Source of the DNA: Arthrobacter woluwensis | GTDB taxonomy: Bacteria > Actinomycetota > Actinomycetes > Actinomycetales > Micrococcaceae | Direction: 5' to 3' | Assembly (NCBI RefSeq): GCF_900105345.1 | Contig: NZ_FNSN01000003.1 | Coordinates: forward strand, 2,976,001-3,040,000 | Length of the DNA stretch: 64,000 nt | In this document: piece after piece, positions 34,440 to 43,335 of the stretch | Layout of the letters: every line of letters starts with the position of its first letter | Numbering within the stretch: the stretch's first letter is position 1 | The notes under the pieces: model-generated | The model's database searches: none | What the model was told of the DNA's origin: nothing | The model's input: the letters and a program-made list of their open reading frames with translations, nothing else | Translations under genes and position numbers: made by a program

Positions 34440-35816
34440 ATGGACACAGACCTGGACCCTCAGAACCCGGTCCCATCCGAGCGTGCAAACTGCGAGTCTG
34501 ATCGGGTAGTCGAGACGCTTCGCCGTGAGATCGTCCTGGGAGTCATCCCTGCGGGAACACCGCTGGTGGAGCGGACTCTGGGCGCGCGGTTCGGGATCGC
34601 CAGCAGGCTCCCCGTCAGGGATGCGCTGCGCAGACTCGCGGCCGAGGCCCTGATTGATCATCCTCCGCGCCGTCGCGCAATGGTGCGAGCCTTCACGGGC
34701 CGGGACCTCGCGAACACGTCAGAAGTCTTCGAGATCGTCGATGCCCTGGCGATCCGGGAAGCTGCCGTTCGCCGGAGTCCGGCCGACCTCGAGGTGATGC
34801 AGCAGCACGTCCACAGTGGCAGGCGCGCTCTGTCCACCCACGACGCGGAGTCGCAGGCTCACCATGCCCGTGAATTCCGGTCCGCCATCTTCACAGCGGC
34901 CAGGAACACCACCCTCTCGGAGATCAAAGAGCGGATCGAAGCCCGTGTCTGGCGGATGGTGGAACACAAGGCCCGGCATACCGACGCAGGAAGTTTCTTC
35001 GACGATCTCTATTCCGCGATCTCAGCTCAGGACCCCGATACCGCAGAGTCGGCCTTTCTGAGGTACATGCAGCAATGGCGGCAGGTATGGAAGATCTCCG
35101 CGTTCAACGAGATCGACGCTCATTTGACCACAACCAGATCGGCTCCGGTCCAGACCACACCCAAACGACACGTAGCCAGCAAGGATCCTGGCTTCGTCCC
35201 GGAGTTCGAGAAGATCGCGACGTGCCTTCGTGATCAGATCCTCAGCGGCCGACGGCGGCCGGGCGACTGCCTCTCCGAACGTCAAATCGCACAGGAGTTC
35301 TCCGTGAGCCGCGCCCCTGTCGTGGAAGCGATCACCCTGTTGGTGCTGGAGGGGCTGGCGACGCGCCCCATGCATCGGAGCGCCGCTCTGGTCCGTGGAG
35401 TTCCAGACTCCGACGTATCCGATTTCTTCAATGTGTGCGCCACCCTCGACACGGCAGCCATCGTTCTGGCGGCAGAGCGTGCCACCACCGCACAGATCGA
35501 CCACATGCGCCAGATAGTGGACGACGAAGAACGCGCGGCCTTAGCGGGTGACCTTCGACTCGTGATCGAGAAAGGGCGGGTCTGGCGCGAAGTACTCCAT
35601 CAGATGACAGAGAACGATGTGCTCTCTGACTCGGTCCGGCTACTGCACGGCCGCCTTCAGATGCTCATGGACAGGGTCCATGACGCACTGAAGATCAGCC
35701 GGGGTCACCGGCTGATCTTCGACGCCATCGAGAGCAGACAACCTGCTGTTGCCAAGGCAGTCGTTCAACGGGTGTTCGCCCTGGACTGGCACGACGAAGT
35801 CACCATTCCTGTCTGA
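34440..35816 (+). CDS. Tandem GntR-FCD regulator: two wHTH-FCD modules in one chain
   Basis: 458 aa from ATG 34440 (ATG 34422 also in frame). Module 1 has a GntR winged helix (VVETLRREIVLGVIPAGTPL, LPVRDALRRLAAEALIDHPP, residues about 20-95) and a helical FCD-like part (VFEIVDALAIREAAV to about 225). A linker of about 30 residues follows. Module 2 repeats the plan: IATCLRDQILSGRRRPGDCL, SERQIAQEFSVSRAPVVEAI, LEGLATRP, then a second FCD-like helical domain (FFNVCATLDTAAIVLAAERA). A normal GntR-FCD protein is about 220-240 aa and dimerises; here a covalent pseudo-dimer is expected. The two halves differ widely, so the duplication is old. Ligand and targets unknown. Confidence 0.82.
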   Translation: MDTDLDPQNPVPSERANCESDRVVETLRREIVLGVIPAGTPLVERTLGARFGIASRLPVRDALRRLAAEALIDHPPRRRAMVRAFTGRDLANTSEVFEIVDALAIREAAVRRSPADLEVMQQHVHSGRRALSTHDAESQAHHAREFRSAIFTAARNTTLSEIKERIEARVWRMVEHKARHTDAGSFFDDLYSAISAQDPDTAESAFLRYMQQWRQVWKISAFNEIDAHLTTTRSAPVQTTPKRHVASKDPGFVPEFEKIATCLRDQILSGRRRPGDCLSERQIAQEFSVSRAPVVEAITLLVLEGLATRPMHRSAALVRGVPDSDVSDFFNVCATLDTAAIVLAAERATTAQIDHMRQIVDDEERAALAGDLRLVIEKGRVWREVLHQMTENDVLSDSVRLLHGRLQMLMDRVHDALKISRGHRLIFDAIESRQPAVAKAVVQRVFALDWHDEVTIPV

Positions 35817-35882
35817 CCCGGCACTGGTCCAGGACCGGCCGGCGCGAACCGCCTGGCACCGCCCCGGAGCGACCGCGCCCGG

Positions 35883-37901
35883 TCAGTGCCCCAGGCGCAC
35901 CGGGAGCTTGTCGAGGCCGGAACCGGTGACCGGCACGGAGAGAACACTCAGACCCGGGCCCTTGTCCTCGGTCTGCACCACCGCGGCGTAGGCGGGTTCA
36001 CCCGAGGCGGAGAGCAGATAGCCGACCACATCCGATCCCCCGGCCTTCGCGGGGATCTCGACCGACGTCGTCGTGCCGGCCGCCAGCGTCGCCTTCGCGG
36101 CCGGCTGGATGGCGCCGTCGGCCGTGATCGCGCGGTAGCTGATCTCCGCGCGGCCGCTCGGCGCCCCGAACTGGAGCGTGCTCGAGCCGCCCACAGGAAC
36201 GGCCATGACCTGTGACGTGCCGAGAGGAGCCGACGCCGGCACCCAGGCGAAGTCGGACGGATCCTTCGCCGCGGTCCCCCGCGTCGCTCGGACGGCGGCG
36301 GTCACCGAGACGTCGGAGCTGACCGCGATGGTGTACTCGCCGTCCGGCAGGCCGGAGAGGGGCACCTGCGTCACCGTGCCGGCGGGGGCGTTCACGACGC
36401 CCTTGTCGAGGGCCTGCTGACCGTTCTTGCCGTACACCCGGACCTGGACCACCGCTTCCTGCGCGCCGGGGACGGCCAGTGCCAGCGTGGGCGCGGCATC
36501 CTCGAAACCGGAGCCGAGCTTCGCCGCCGCGGCGCCGCCCTTCAGGGAGACGCCCGGGACGACCAGGCGGGTGCCCGGCTGGCCGGTCGGGCCGAGGTAG
36601 TCGACGCCGCCGGGTGTCAGCCCGCGCAGGACACTCTGCTGCACCGTGGCCGTGACCGGGCCGCCCGTGCTGCTCACGTGCACGGCCAGCGCCGCCTGCT
36701 GCGGAGCCAGACCCGCGAGCACGAGCGACCGGGACTGACCTGCCCCGATCGAGAGTCCGCGGCTGCCCGGCGCCTTGATCTGACCCTTGTCGCCGTAGAG
36801 TTCCAGGTTCACCGTGGCCGGGGTGGTGCTGGGATTGGAGAGATTCAGCACGGAGGTGCGGCCCACCAGGGTCGACGCGCCCACCAGCCACTGATCACTG
36901 CTCGGCGCCTGGCAGGTGACCGCGGCCAGGCCGCGGAGGTCGCCGTCGGCCGCGCGGTAGGACAGGGCGGCCGCGCCCGTGGAGTCCTTGCCGTCCAGAG
37001 TCCCGACCCGTAGCACCTCAGGTCCGGACGGGGTCCGCGACGGGATGGCCGCGGCCTTCAGGTCCGGAAGACCGGGGACGCCCTCGTCGGTCTTGGGGCT
37101 CGCCTTGGTGAGCCCCTGAAGGGTCTTGCCGTCGAGCGACTGCACACCGCTGGCGGGCATCCGGCCGTTCGGATCGCTCAGGGTGAGGCCGCGGAAGACC
37201 GTCGTCGCGGTGCTCGACTCCGGCCGGAACTGGGCGTCCGTGCCGTCACCGGCACCGGCCAGGAGGCGCGGCGCGGCAGGGCAGACCGAGAGGGAATCAC
37301 CGGCGGGGACCTCGGCGGCGACGGCGGCCAGCTGGCCACCCGCGGACCGCGGCGCGGCGGTGCCGCCCGCGGCGACCGCGCCGAGCAGAGCGATCGACGC
37401 CACGCCCGCCGTGCCCGCGGCGATGGCCTTCGCGATCTTCCGGGCGGCCCGCGGGTTCTTCACGGGCGCGGCGCCCTCTGACGCCGCGGCCCCTGACGCC
37501 GCAGGCAGCGCGACGCCGGCCTCGGCCTTGAGCTTCCTGCCCGGCTTCTTCGCCGACGCCTCGCGCTGAGCCTCCGCCTTGGCGGCCTTCGCGGCCGCTT
37601 TGCCGGCCCGTGCCTCCGCTTTCGCAGCGCGCGCCGGTGACTTGGCCGCTCCCCGCGTGGCGGGGTCGCCGGCGGCGGTCCCCGAGGTGGCGGTCCCAGC
37701 GGTGGCGGCCACCGGAGGCTCCGGGGCCTTGGCAGCCTCCGGCTGCGTCACGGGTTCCGGCTGCTTCGCAGGCTCCGGAGCCTTGACGGGCTCCGGCTGC
37801 TTCACGCGCTCAGCGGCCTTGGCCTCGGGCGTGGTGCGCTCGGGACCGTTGTTCTCCGACGCGCCGGTCTCGGCGCGGTCGTCCTTGTTGTCCTCAGTCA
37901 T
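35883..37901 (-). CDS. DUF5719 family protein with Lys/Pro-rich cytosolic tail
   Basis: 672 aa. The first 170 residues are low-complexity: a KQPEPVKAPEPAKQPEPV-type repeat, then an Ala/Lys-rich stretch (AEARAGKAAAKAAKAEAQRE). One membrane helix follows (AIAAGTAGVASIALLGAVAA). The outer region (about 210-672) is the DUF5719 beta-rich domain found only in actinobacteria next to a large GT2 protein. Its start overlaps the GT2 stop by 8 nt, so the two are translated together and probably form one envelope complex. The function of the family is not established. Confidence 0.85.
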   Translation of the reverse strand: MTEDNKDDRAETGASENNGPERTTPEAKAAERVKQPEPVKAPEPAKQPEPVTQPEAAKAPEPPVAATAGTATSGTAAGDPATRGAAKSPARAAKAEARAGKAAAKAAKAEAQREASAKKPGRKLKAEAGVALPAASGAAASEGAAPVKNPRAARKIAKAIAAGTAGVASIALLGAVAAGGTAAPRSAGGQLAAVAAEVPAGDSLSVCPAAPRLLAGAGDGTDAQFRPESSTATTVFRGLTLSDPNGRMPASGVQSLDGKTLQGLTKASPKTDEGVPGLPDLKAAAIPSRTPSGPEVLRVGTLDGKDSTGAAALSYRAADGDLRGLAAVTCQAPSSDQWLVGASTLVGRTSVLNLSNPSTTPATVNLELYGDKGQIKAPGSRGLSIGAGQSRSLVLAGLAPQQAALAVHVSSTGGPVTATVQQSVLRGLTPGGVDYLGPTGQPGTRLVVPGVSLKGGAAAAKLGSGFEDAAPTLALAVPGAQEAVVQVRVYGKNGQQALDKGVVNAPAGTVTQVPLSGLPDGEYTIAVSSDVSVTAAVRATRGTAAKDPSDFAWVPASAPLGTSQVMAVPVGGSSTLQFGAPSGRAEISYRAITADGAIQPAAKATLAAGTTTSVEIPAKAGGSDVVGYLLSASGEPAYAAVVQTEDKGPGLSVLSVPVTGSGLDKLPVRLGH

Positions 37902-40900
37902 TTCCGGCCTTCCTCAGGCTTGCCTCGTCCCGGACCATGCGGACCTTCCCGGGACGTTCGGGAATGGGCACTGCGAGCAGCGCGGTCACGATGAACACCA
38001 GCCAGGTGATGACCCGGACCCAGGGGATCCACGGATCGCTGTGGGCCACCACGAGGTGCCCACCGCCCGCGGGCAGGTCGAAGGCCTGCTGCCAGCCGAC
38101 CGACGTCGGGTTCAGCCGCTTGCCGTCCAGGCTCGCGGTCCAGTTCGCGTCGCTGCGCTCGGCGAGCACCAGCTTGCGGCCCTCCGCCCCGGAACCCAGC
38201 GTGGTGTCGACGCCGACGGTGCCGCTGGGAAGCTGACTCTCCACCTTCCCGGACCGGTCGAGGACGCGGACCCGGTTGATGGTGTCGGAGTCCTTCAGCG
38301 GGGGCTGATCCAGGGCGCGCACGCGCCAGAGCCATCCTGCGTCGGTGGGCCCGACGGCGGCGAGACCCGGCACGGCGTCGATGCGGCTGGCCGTCAGCCC
38401 GGCGGCGTCGTTGGCGCCCTTGAGCACCACGAAACCGGCGCCGAGCTTCTCCAGCGTCGGACGGGGGTCGACGCCCTGACCGGCGACGATCGTGGCGACA
38501 GCGGTGCGGATGCCCGCCGATGCGTCGTCGTCGGCCGCCGGAGCCTCGGAGTCGTTGCGGATGCCGTGCACGGCGGCCAGGGTGGACAGGGCGTCCAGCG
38601 TTGTGCCGGAGCCGCGCACGAGGGCGGCGGTGTAGCTGCCGTCACCAAGTTCGGTGATGACCAGCGTGCGGGTCTGCTCCGGGCCCCGGCCCCGGTCCAC
38701 CGCGGTGGCGGGGATCTGGGGCTTGTCCTGGGTCTGGAAGAGCTTCGCGGCGCCGTAGCGGGGACCGTCGGCCACCGTTCCGACGCCCAGGTTCGAGGCC
38801 AGCCAGGTCCACGAGCTCAGGGCCGGGCCCAGGAGCAGCACCACGACCGCGACGGACACGACGCCCACGCGCCACGGGGCGCGCCGGGTGCGGGAGGCCT
38901 TCCGGCGCTGCAGAGCACGGTCCGCGCCGACGACGGCGGAGACCAGCACGGCGCAAGAGGCCACCGAGACGGCGGGCCCGGTGAAGGGGGTCACTACCGC
39001 GTCGACGCCGACGGCCACGGCGATGCCCGGGACGATCCAGCCGACGGCGAGGAACAAGGCTGCGACGAGGAGCGCCACCGTGCCGGTCCGCCCGCGGCGC
39101 CCGGGCACCAGAGCGCCCCAGACGGCGAACAGGAGCACGGGGGCGGACACGACGAGCATCAGGATGAAGGCCCACGGCACGTCGCCGGGGAGCCATCCGA
39201 GCCCCGGGACCGCGGCGTGGAGATCCACGGCGATCGGCTGGCCGAGGAGCTGCTGCCACAGGGGCGCGGCGCCGGAGGCCAGCGGAACCCCCGGGTCGGC
39301 CAGGAAGGCCCGCGGCTGGGTCACCGCAGTGAACGCGAACGGCAGGAAGAGCGCCAGCGGCGGGGTCAGGCTCCACCAGAGTGCGCGGCCGCGGCGCCGC
39401 AGCAGGAGGGCCAGGAGAACCACCGACACGAGGGAGGGCACCAGGAGCACGGGGGCACTGGCCGTCACCGCGGCCAGGAGCAGCCCGGCCCAGGCTGCCG
39501 CGGTCCACGAGATGGTGCCGCCCACGCCGGCCCGGCTGGTCACAGGAGCCTGCGGGAGCAGCCCGTCAGCACGGGCTTCGAGCCGGCGGTCCCGGGCGGA
39601 ACCGGTGGCGCGGACCAGGGCGAGCACCAGCCACGGCGTCAGCACGTGGACCAGGATCGCGCCGAGGCGTCCCTGGTTGAGACTCGTGAAGAGCGCGGGG
39701 GCCGTGCCCCAGATGAGTCCCGCGAGGAACCAGGTCCGGCGGTGCCTCGTCAGCGAGGCGGCCAGGAACCAGGCCCCTGCAGCGGCCAGCGGCATGGCGC
39801 CGAGGAGCACCGACTGCACGACGAGCGACGGCTGACCGCCGTTGAGCACCGAGAGGATCCACAGCACCAGGCCGAACGGATCACCGTGTCCCGGGTAGCC
39901 GGCTTCGAGGGTCACCCAGCTGCGGGTGGCGTTGTCCCACACCTCGCCGAGCGTGGTGGACAGCGGCAGCAGGCCGCCGCCGGACTGGGTGCCGCCCAGC
40001 ACCGGGAAGAACCCGACCAAGGCGATGCCCGCGGTGATCAGCACCGAGGCGATGAGGCCCCACCCGGCGAAGGCGCGGGTCGGGGCGGCCAGGGCGGAGA
40101 AGTCGTCCTGGTTGTCGCCGCTCGGTTCCGAGGCCAGGCCCGTGGAGCTGTACGACGCGTCCAGGAGCTCGTCGGCCCCGAGCGCCTCCATCAGGGACCG
40201 CCGGTGCGCCCAGACCTCCTCGCGGGAGGTCTGGAGCCGGCGGATGGTCTTGCGAGGGTTCTTGCGGGTCCGGGCCGCCACCTTGCGACCCCGGGCCAGA
40301 GCCACGGGGCGGGAGACGCCGCGGATGGTTCCGGCGAGCTGCTGGAAGCCGTACCCCGGGTCCTTCATGGCGACGGCCAGCAGGAACCGTCCGACCGAGG
40401 CGATGAGCGTCCCGAGCACCAAGAAGGGGATCTTCCACCAGCTCGTGTGCTTGAGCCGGAGGTACACCTGCGAGGTGCGGGCAGCGGCCGGGGTGCCGAG
40501 GGCGTGCGGCCGGTTCTGGACGTGGTAGACCCGGGCCTGAGGCACGAAGGCCACGTTGTTGCCGGCGAGCCAGTTGCGCCAGCAGAGGTCGACGTCGTCG
40601 CCGGTGCCGGGCAGGGCGGGGTCGAAGCCGCCCATCGCGTCCCAGACGTCGCGGCGGACCAGCATGCCCGCGGAGTTGACGGCGAAGCGGTCCCGGAGCT
40701 GGTCGTACTGCCCCTGGTCCAGCTCATCCGCCTCGATGAGCGTGAGGCGCTCGGCCCAGGTGCTCACGGCGAGACCGGCGTCCACGAGCTTGCGCTGCGA
40801 GTTCCAGTCCAGCTGTTTGGCGCCGGCGATCGTGACGTTGGATGACCGTTCCACGGCTTCGAGCAGACGCTCCAGAGCGTCGGGAGCCGGAGCGGAGTCG

Positions 40901-41187
40901 TCGTGCAGCAGCCACACCCACTGCTGGTCCGCGGACAGCGCTCCGGCGTCGCCGGCACGCAGCCGGTCCGCCGTCGCCAATCCGGCCTGCACGGCCGCGC
41001 CGAAGCCCAGCCGGGGGTGGCGGAACAGCGTGACGTTGTCACTGCCGAACGCATCCTCCAGCAGCCGTGCGGAGCCGTCCGAGGAGGCGGCATCGACGCC
41101 GATGCAGACATCCGCTGCACGGCTCTGCCGGGAGAGGGCGGCCAAGGTCCTGGGGAGGTAGGCACTGCCCTGGTGGGAGACCACCAC
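37894..41187 (-). CDS. Large polytopic family-2 glycosyltransferase
   Basis: 1097 aa from GTG 41187. The N-terminal 280 residues are a GT-A domain: GVDAASSDGSARLL, LFRHPRLGFGAAVQ, QWVWLLHDDSAPAPDALERL (DD of the DxD-type site), GGFDPALPGTGDDVDLCWRN. The rest holds about a dozen membrane helices and a soluble C-terminal part. It probably moves sugars onto a lipid-linked envelope polymer. The chosen GTG cuts into the first beta strand (VVVSHQGSAYLP); the reading frame continues upstream to the whiB stop, where an ATT codon overlaps the TGA. It forms an operon whiB-GT2-DUF5719. Confidence 0.85.
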   Translation of the reverse strand: MVVSHQGSAYLPRTLAALSRQSRAADVCIGVDAASSDGSARLLEDAFGSDNVTLFRHPRLGFGAAVQAGLATADRLRAGDAGALSADQQWVWLLHDDSAPAPDALERLLEAVERSSNVTIAGAKQLDWNSQRKLVDAGLAVSTWAERLTLIEADELDQGQYDQLRDRFAVNSAGMLVRRDVWDAMGGFDPALPGTGDDVDLCWRNWLAGNNVAFVPQARVYHVQNRPHALGTPAAARTSQVYLRLKHTSWWKIPFLVLGTLIASVGRFLLAVAMKDPGYGFQQLAGTIRGVSRPVALARGRKVAARTRKNPRKTIRRLQTSREEVWAHRRSLMEALGADELLDASYSSTGLASEPSGDNQDDFSALAAPTRAFAGWGLIASVLITAGIALVGFFPVLGGTQSGGGLLPLSTTLGEVWDNATRSWVTLEAGYPGHGDPFGLVLWILSVLNGGQPSLVVQSVLLGAMPLAAAGAWFLAASLTRHRRTWFLAGLIWGTAPALFTSLNQGRLGAILVHVLTPWLVLALVRATGSARDRRLEARADGLLPQAPVTSRAGVGGTISWTAAAWAGLLLAAVTASAPVLLVPSLVSVVLLALLLRRRGRALWWSLTPPLALFLPFAFTAVTQPRAFLADPGVPLASGAAPLWQQLLGQPIAVDLHAAVPGLGWLPGDVPWAFILMLVVSAPVLLFAVWGALVPGRRGRTGTVALLVAALFLAVGWIVPGIAVAVGVDAVVTPFTGPAVSVASCAVLVSAVVGADRALQRRKASRTRRAPWRVGVVSVAVVVLLLGPALSSWTWLASNLGVGTVADGPRYGAAKLFQTQDKPQIPATAVDRGRGPEQTRTLVITELGDGSYTAALVRGSGTTLDALSTLAAVHGIRNDSEAPAADDDASAGIRTAVATIVAGQGVDPRPTLEKLGAGFVVLKGANDAAGLTASRIDAVPGLAAVGPTDAGWLWRVRALDQPPLKDSDTINRVRVLDRSGKVESQLPSGTVGVDTTLGSGAEGRKLVLAERSDANWTASLDGKRLNPTSVGWQQAFDLPAGGGHLVVAHSDPWIPWVRVITWLVFIVTALLAVPIPERPGKVRMVRDEASLRKAGND

Positions 41188-41213
41188 GGCCGTGACCCGT
41201 GCTTGGGGGTGAA

Positions 41214-41750
41214 TCAGACTGCTCGCTTCCTCAGTCGGCGGCGCTCCCGCTCGGACAGACCGCCCCAGATGCCGAAGCGCTCGTCATTGGCGAGGGCGTA
41301 CTCCAGGCACTGCTGCCGGACGGTGCACGCGGCGCACACCTTCTTGGCATCGCGGGTGGAGCCGCCCTTCTCCGGGAAGAACGCCTCGGGGTCCGTCTGG
41401 GCGCACAGGGACTCGGCCTGCCAGCTGAGTTCGGACTCGTCGCCGACCTCCCGGCCCGGAAGGATCGTGAAGGCCGCGGCCAGTCCGCTCGGCTCGGGGC
41501 GCGCGAACAGTTCGAGCGGCGGGTCCAGCTCGTCCTCGGGCGAGGCGGGCTCCGCCTCCGCGGGCTCATGCGCCGTGAGGAAGGCGGTGGCCTGGTCCTC
41601 CAGGCTGCGGGCGGCGTCCTGCCGGAAGCGCTGTGCGCGCTCCGGATCGGCCGGGTCCAGGAACCAGTCCTCCGGCACGGTGCGGGTGGCCTGGTACGCG
41701 GCCTGGCCCGGGGTGAAGTTTTCGTCTTGGATACGCTCTGTCTGCCCCAT
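41214..41750 (-). CDS. WhiB-family iron-sulfur transcription regulator (WhiB2/WhmD-like)
   Basis: 178 aa from ATG 41750, preceded by AGGAGAGG. The WhiB domain is at the C-terminus (about 95-178): cluster Cys in ESLCAQTDPEAFFPEKGG, then CAACTVRQQCLEYAL, the turn GIWGGLSE and a basic tail RERRRLRKRAV. Canonical WhiB proteins are near 85-120 aa, so this one has an acidic N-terminal extension of about 90 residues. Position beside GT2/DUF5719 and, across the island, zincin/DUF3499 matches the whiB2 locus, which controls division and septation in mycobacteria. The promoter at 41848-41877 is strong. Confidence 0.9.
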   Translation of the reverse strand: MGQTERIQDENFTPGQAAYQATRTVPEDWFLDPADPERAQRFRQDAARSLEDQATAFLTAHEPAEAEPASPEDELDPPLELFARPEPSGLAAAFTILPGREVGDESELSWQAESLCAQTDPEAFFPEKGGSTRDAKKVCAACTVRQQCLEYALANDERFGIWGGLSERERRRLRKRAV

Positions 41751-41847
41751 TGCGCCTCTCCTCGATCTGAATGGCTGCCGCCGGGATGGCACGTGGGGAG
41801 CCCTGAGGCGCACCTCCGGACCATGCCTTGGCGGTCTGCAATTACTA

Positions 41848-41877
41848 ATTACACGCGTGTAACTAGGGCGAGGTCAA
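41848..41877 (-). promoter_or_regulatory. whiB promoter overlapped by a perfect palindrome
   Basis: On the minus strand TTGACC (41872-41877) and TGTAAT (41848-41853) are spaced by 18 nt. TTACACGCGTGTAA (41849-41862) is a perfect 14-nt palindrome covering the -10 box and part of the spacer, a good place for repressor binding. The transcript would have a leader of about 90 nt. Confidence 0.65.
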
Positions 41878-41970
41878 GCGGGCAGGGATAATACTCAGGA
41901 CACTTGCTTTTTTCCCGATGCGCCACGCCGGGAGCTGAGCGGCCGCTCGCAGGAAGGATCGAACCGCCTC

Positions 41971-42717
41971 ATGGACCTCGTCATCAGAACGCTTCTGAAG
42001 GACTTCCGAGAGGGCTTGAGCCTCCCACCTGGGGCTCCTCGTCTGACCTGGTACGGGCCGGACGGTGAACGGGTCGAGCTGTCCGGCAAGGTGCTGGACA
42101 ACTGGGTGGCCAAGACCGCGAACTTCCTTCAGGACGAACTGGACGCGGCGCCCGGCGGGAGCATCGCCCTGGACCTGCCGGGTCATTGGAAGTCATCCGT
42201 GCTGGCACTCGCCGCGTTGAACCTCGGCCTGACCGTCCGGCCCGGCACGCCGGGGAACGACGAAGAGCTCTCCGCCTCGGACCTCGTCGCCACGGCCGAC
42301 GCCGGTCTGTTGGGGCGCGCCGGTGAGGTCGACACCCAGCTCGTCGCGGTCTCCCTGGGGGCGCTCGCGCCGCGCTGGCCCGGCACGCTGCCGGCCGGCG
42401 TCGTCGACTACGCGGCGGAGGTCCGCAGCCACGGCGACGTCTTCCTGCCCTGGATGGATCCGACCGGCCAGGAGATGCTGCTCGTCTCGGAGGACCAGGC
42501 GTACGACGACGCCGGGCTGGCCGCCTTCGCCACCCCCACGGAGCAGGGCGCCCGCGTGCTGGTCCACGCCGCGGACGGCCTCACCTCGGTCCTGGCCCAC
42601 TCCCTGGGCGCCTGGCTGGCAGGTGGCTCCGTGGTCCTGGTCCACGAGAGCGTGCCCGTGACCGAAAGGCTGCTCGAGTCCGAACGCGTGACGTCCGGCG
42701 GCGCGCGGGACGCCTAG
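41971..42717 (+). CDS. TIGR03089 family protein
   Basis: 248 aa. Landmarks are PRLTWYGPDGERVELSGKVL near the start, WVAKTANFLQDELDAAPG, and a central LDLPGHWKSSVLALAALNLG. The TIGR03089 family is actinobacterial and looks like a fragment of the AMP-binding enzyme fold without the catalytic P-loop; its function is unknown. It diverges from whiB. The start ATG 41971 has GGAAGG 12 nt upstream, a long spacing. A perfect hairpin terminator follows. Confidence 0.85.
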   Translation: MDLVIRTLLKDFREGLSLPPGAPRLTWYGPDGERVELSGKVLDNWVAKTANFLQDELDAAPGGSIALDLPGHWKSSVLALAALNLGLTVRPGTPGNDEELSASDLVATADAGLLGRAGEVDTQLVAVSLGALAPRWPGTLPAGVVDYAAEVRSHGDVFLPWMDPTGQEMLLVSEDQAYDDAGLAAFATPTEQGARVLVHAADGLTSVLAHSLGAWLAGGSVVLVHESVPVTERLLESERVTSGGARDA

Positions 42718-42754
42718 CCACGGAGGCCTACCCCCGGACGCCTCCGAGCTTGCG

Positions 42755-42799
42755 AACAGCGGCAGGGCCGGTCTCGTGGAGACCGGCCCTGCCGCTGTT
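42755..42799. terminator. Bidirectional terminator between TIGR03089 and gtrA
   Basis: Perfect 21-bp stem (arm begins AACAGCGGCAGGGCCGGTCT) with a 3-nt loop GTG; the right arm runs into TT. Convergent genes on both sides. Confidence 0.9.
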
Positions 42800-42831
42800 T
42801 TCACGTTTTCAAGCCGGGCCCGGGAGAAGAA

Positions 42832-43335
42832 TCAGTTCTTGCCGGCCTTGCCGCTGTCGATCAGCTCGTGGTCGTGGTCGTAGCCGGGCTCCTCGTCCAG
42901 TTCCTTGTTGAACACGAGGAAGCGGTAGGCGAAGAAGCGGACGACCGTGGCGACCAGGATGCCGACGACGCCCGCGAGGAACAGCAGGTTCTTGTCCTCG
43001 ATGTGCATCCAGTACTTGGCGATCGCCGTCAGGCCCGTGGAGATGCCGATGCCGATGCCGTTGATGATGACGAACATCACGAACTCGCGCACCACATTCG
43101 GCTGGCGGCGGTGCCGGAACGTCCAGAAGCGGTTGGCGAGCCAGGAGAAGATCGTGGCCACCGTGGCGCCGACGAAACGGGCCTTCGCCTCGGAGTCGTC
43201 CATGATGCCGTGCATCAGCCAGTAGGTCAGCCCGTTGTCGATCACGAACGCGATCCCGCCAACGGCACCGAACTTGGCCACCTCACGCCAGAACAGCGAG
43301 GCGAGCCCTCGGATGCGATCAGCGAGTTTGTTCAC
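42832..43335 (-). CDS. GtrA-family membrane protein
   Basis: 167 aa from GTG 43335, chosen because GGAGGAA lies 6 nt upstream; a GTG at 43350 is upstream of that signal. Four membrane helices are visible: FGAVGGIAFVIDNGLTYWLM, ATVATIFSWLANRFWTF, VMFVIINGIGIGISTGLTAI and LLFLAGVVGILVATVVRFFAYRF. The pattern SWLANRFWTFRH is typical of GtrA. Members help move undecaprenyl-linked sugars across the membrane. It is divergent from purK. The exact polysaccharide is unknown. Confidence 0.9.
   Translation of the reverse strand: MNKLADRIRGLASLFWREVAKFGAVGGIAFVIDNGLTYWLMHGIMDDSEAKARFVGATVATIFSWLANRFWTFRHRRQPNVVREFVMFVIINGIGIGISTGLTAIAKYWMHIEDKNLLFLAGVVGILVATVVRFFAYRFLVFNKELDEEPGYDHDHELIDSGKAGKN

Noticed and set aside
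37579-40845. 1088-codon plus-strand frame opposite GT2/DUF5719
   Set aside because: Shadow frame rich in Gly, His, Gln and Arg without domains; the minus-strand genes overlap each other as an operon and have recognisable folds.
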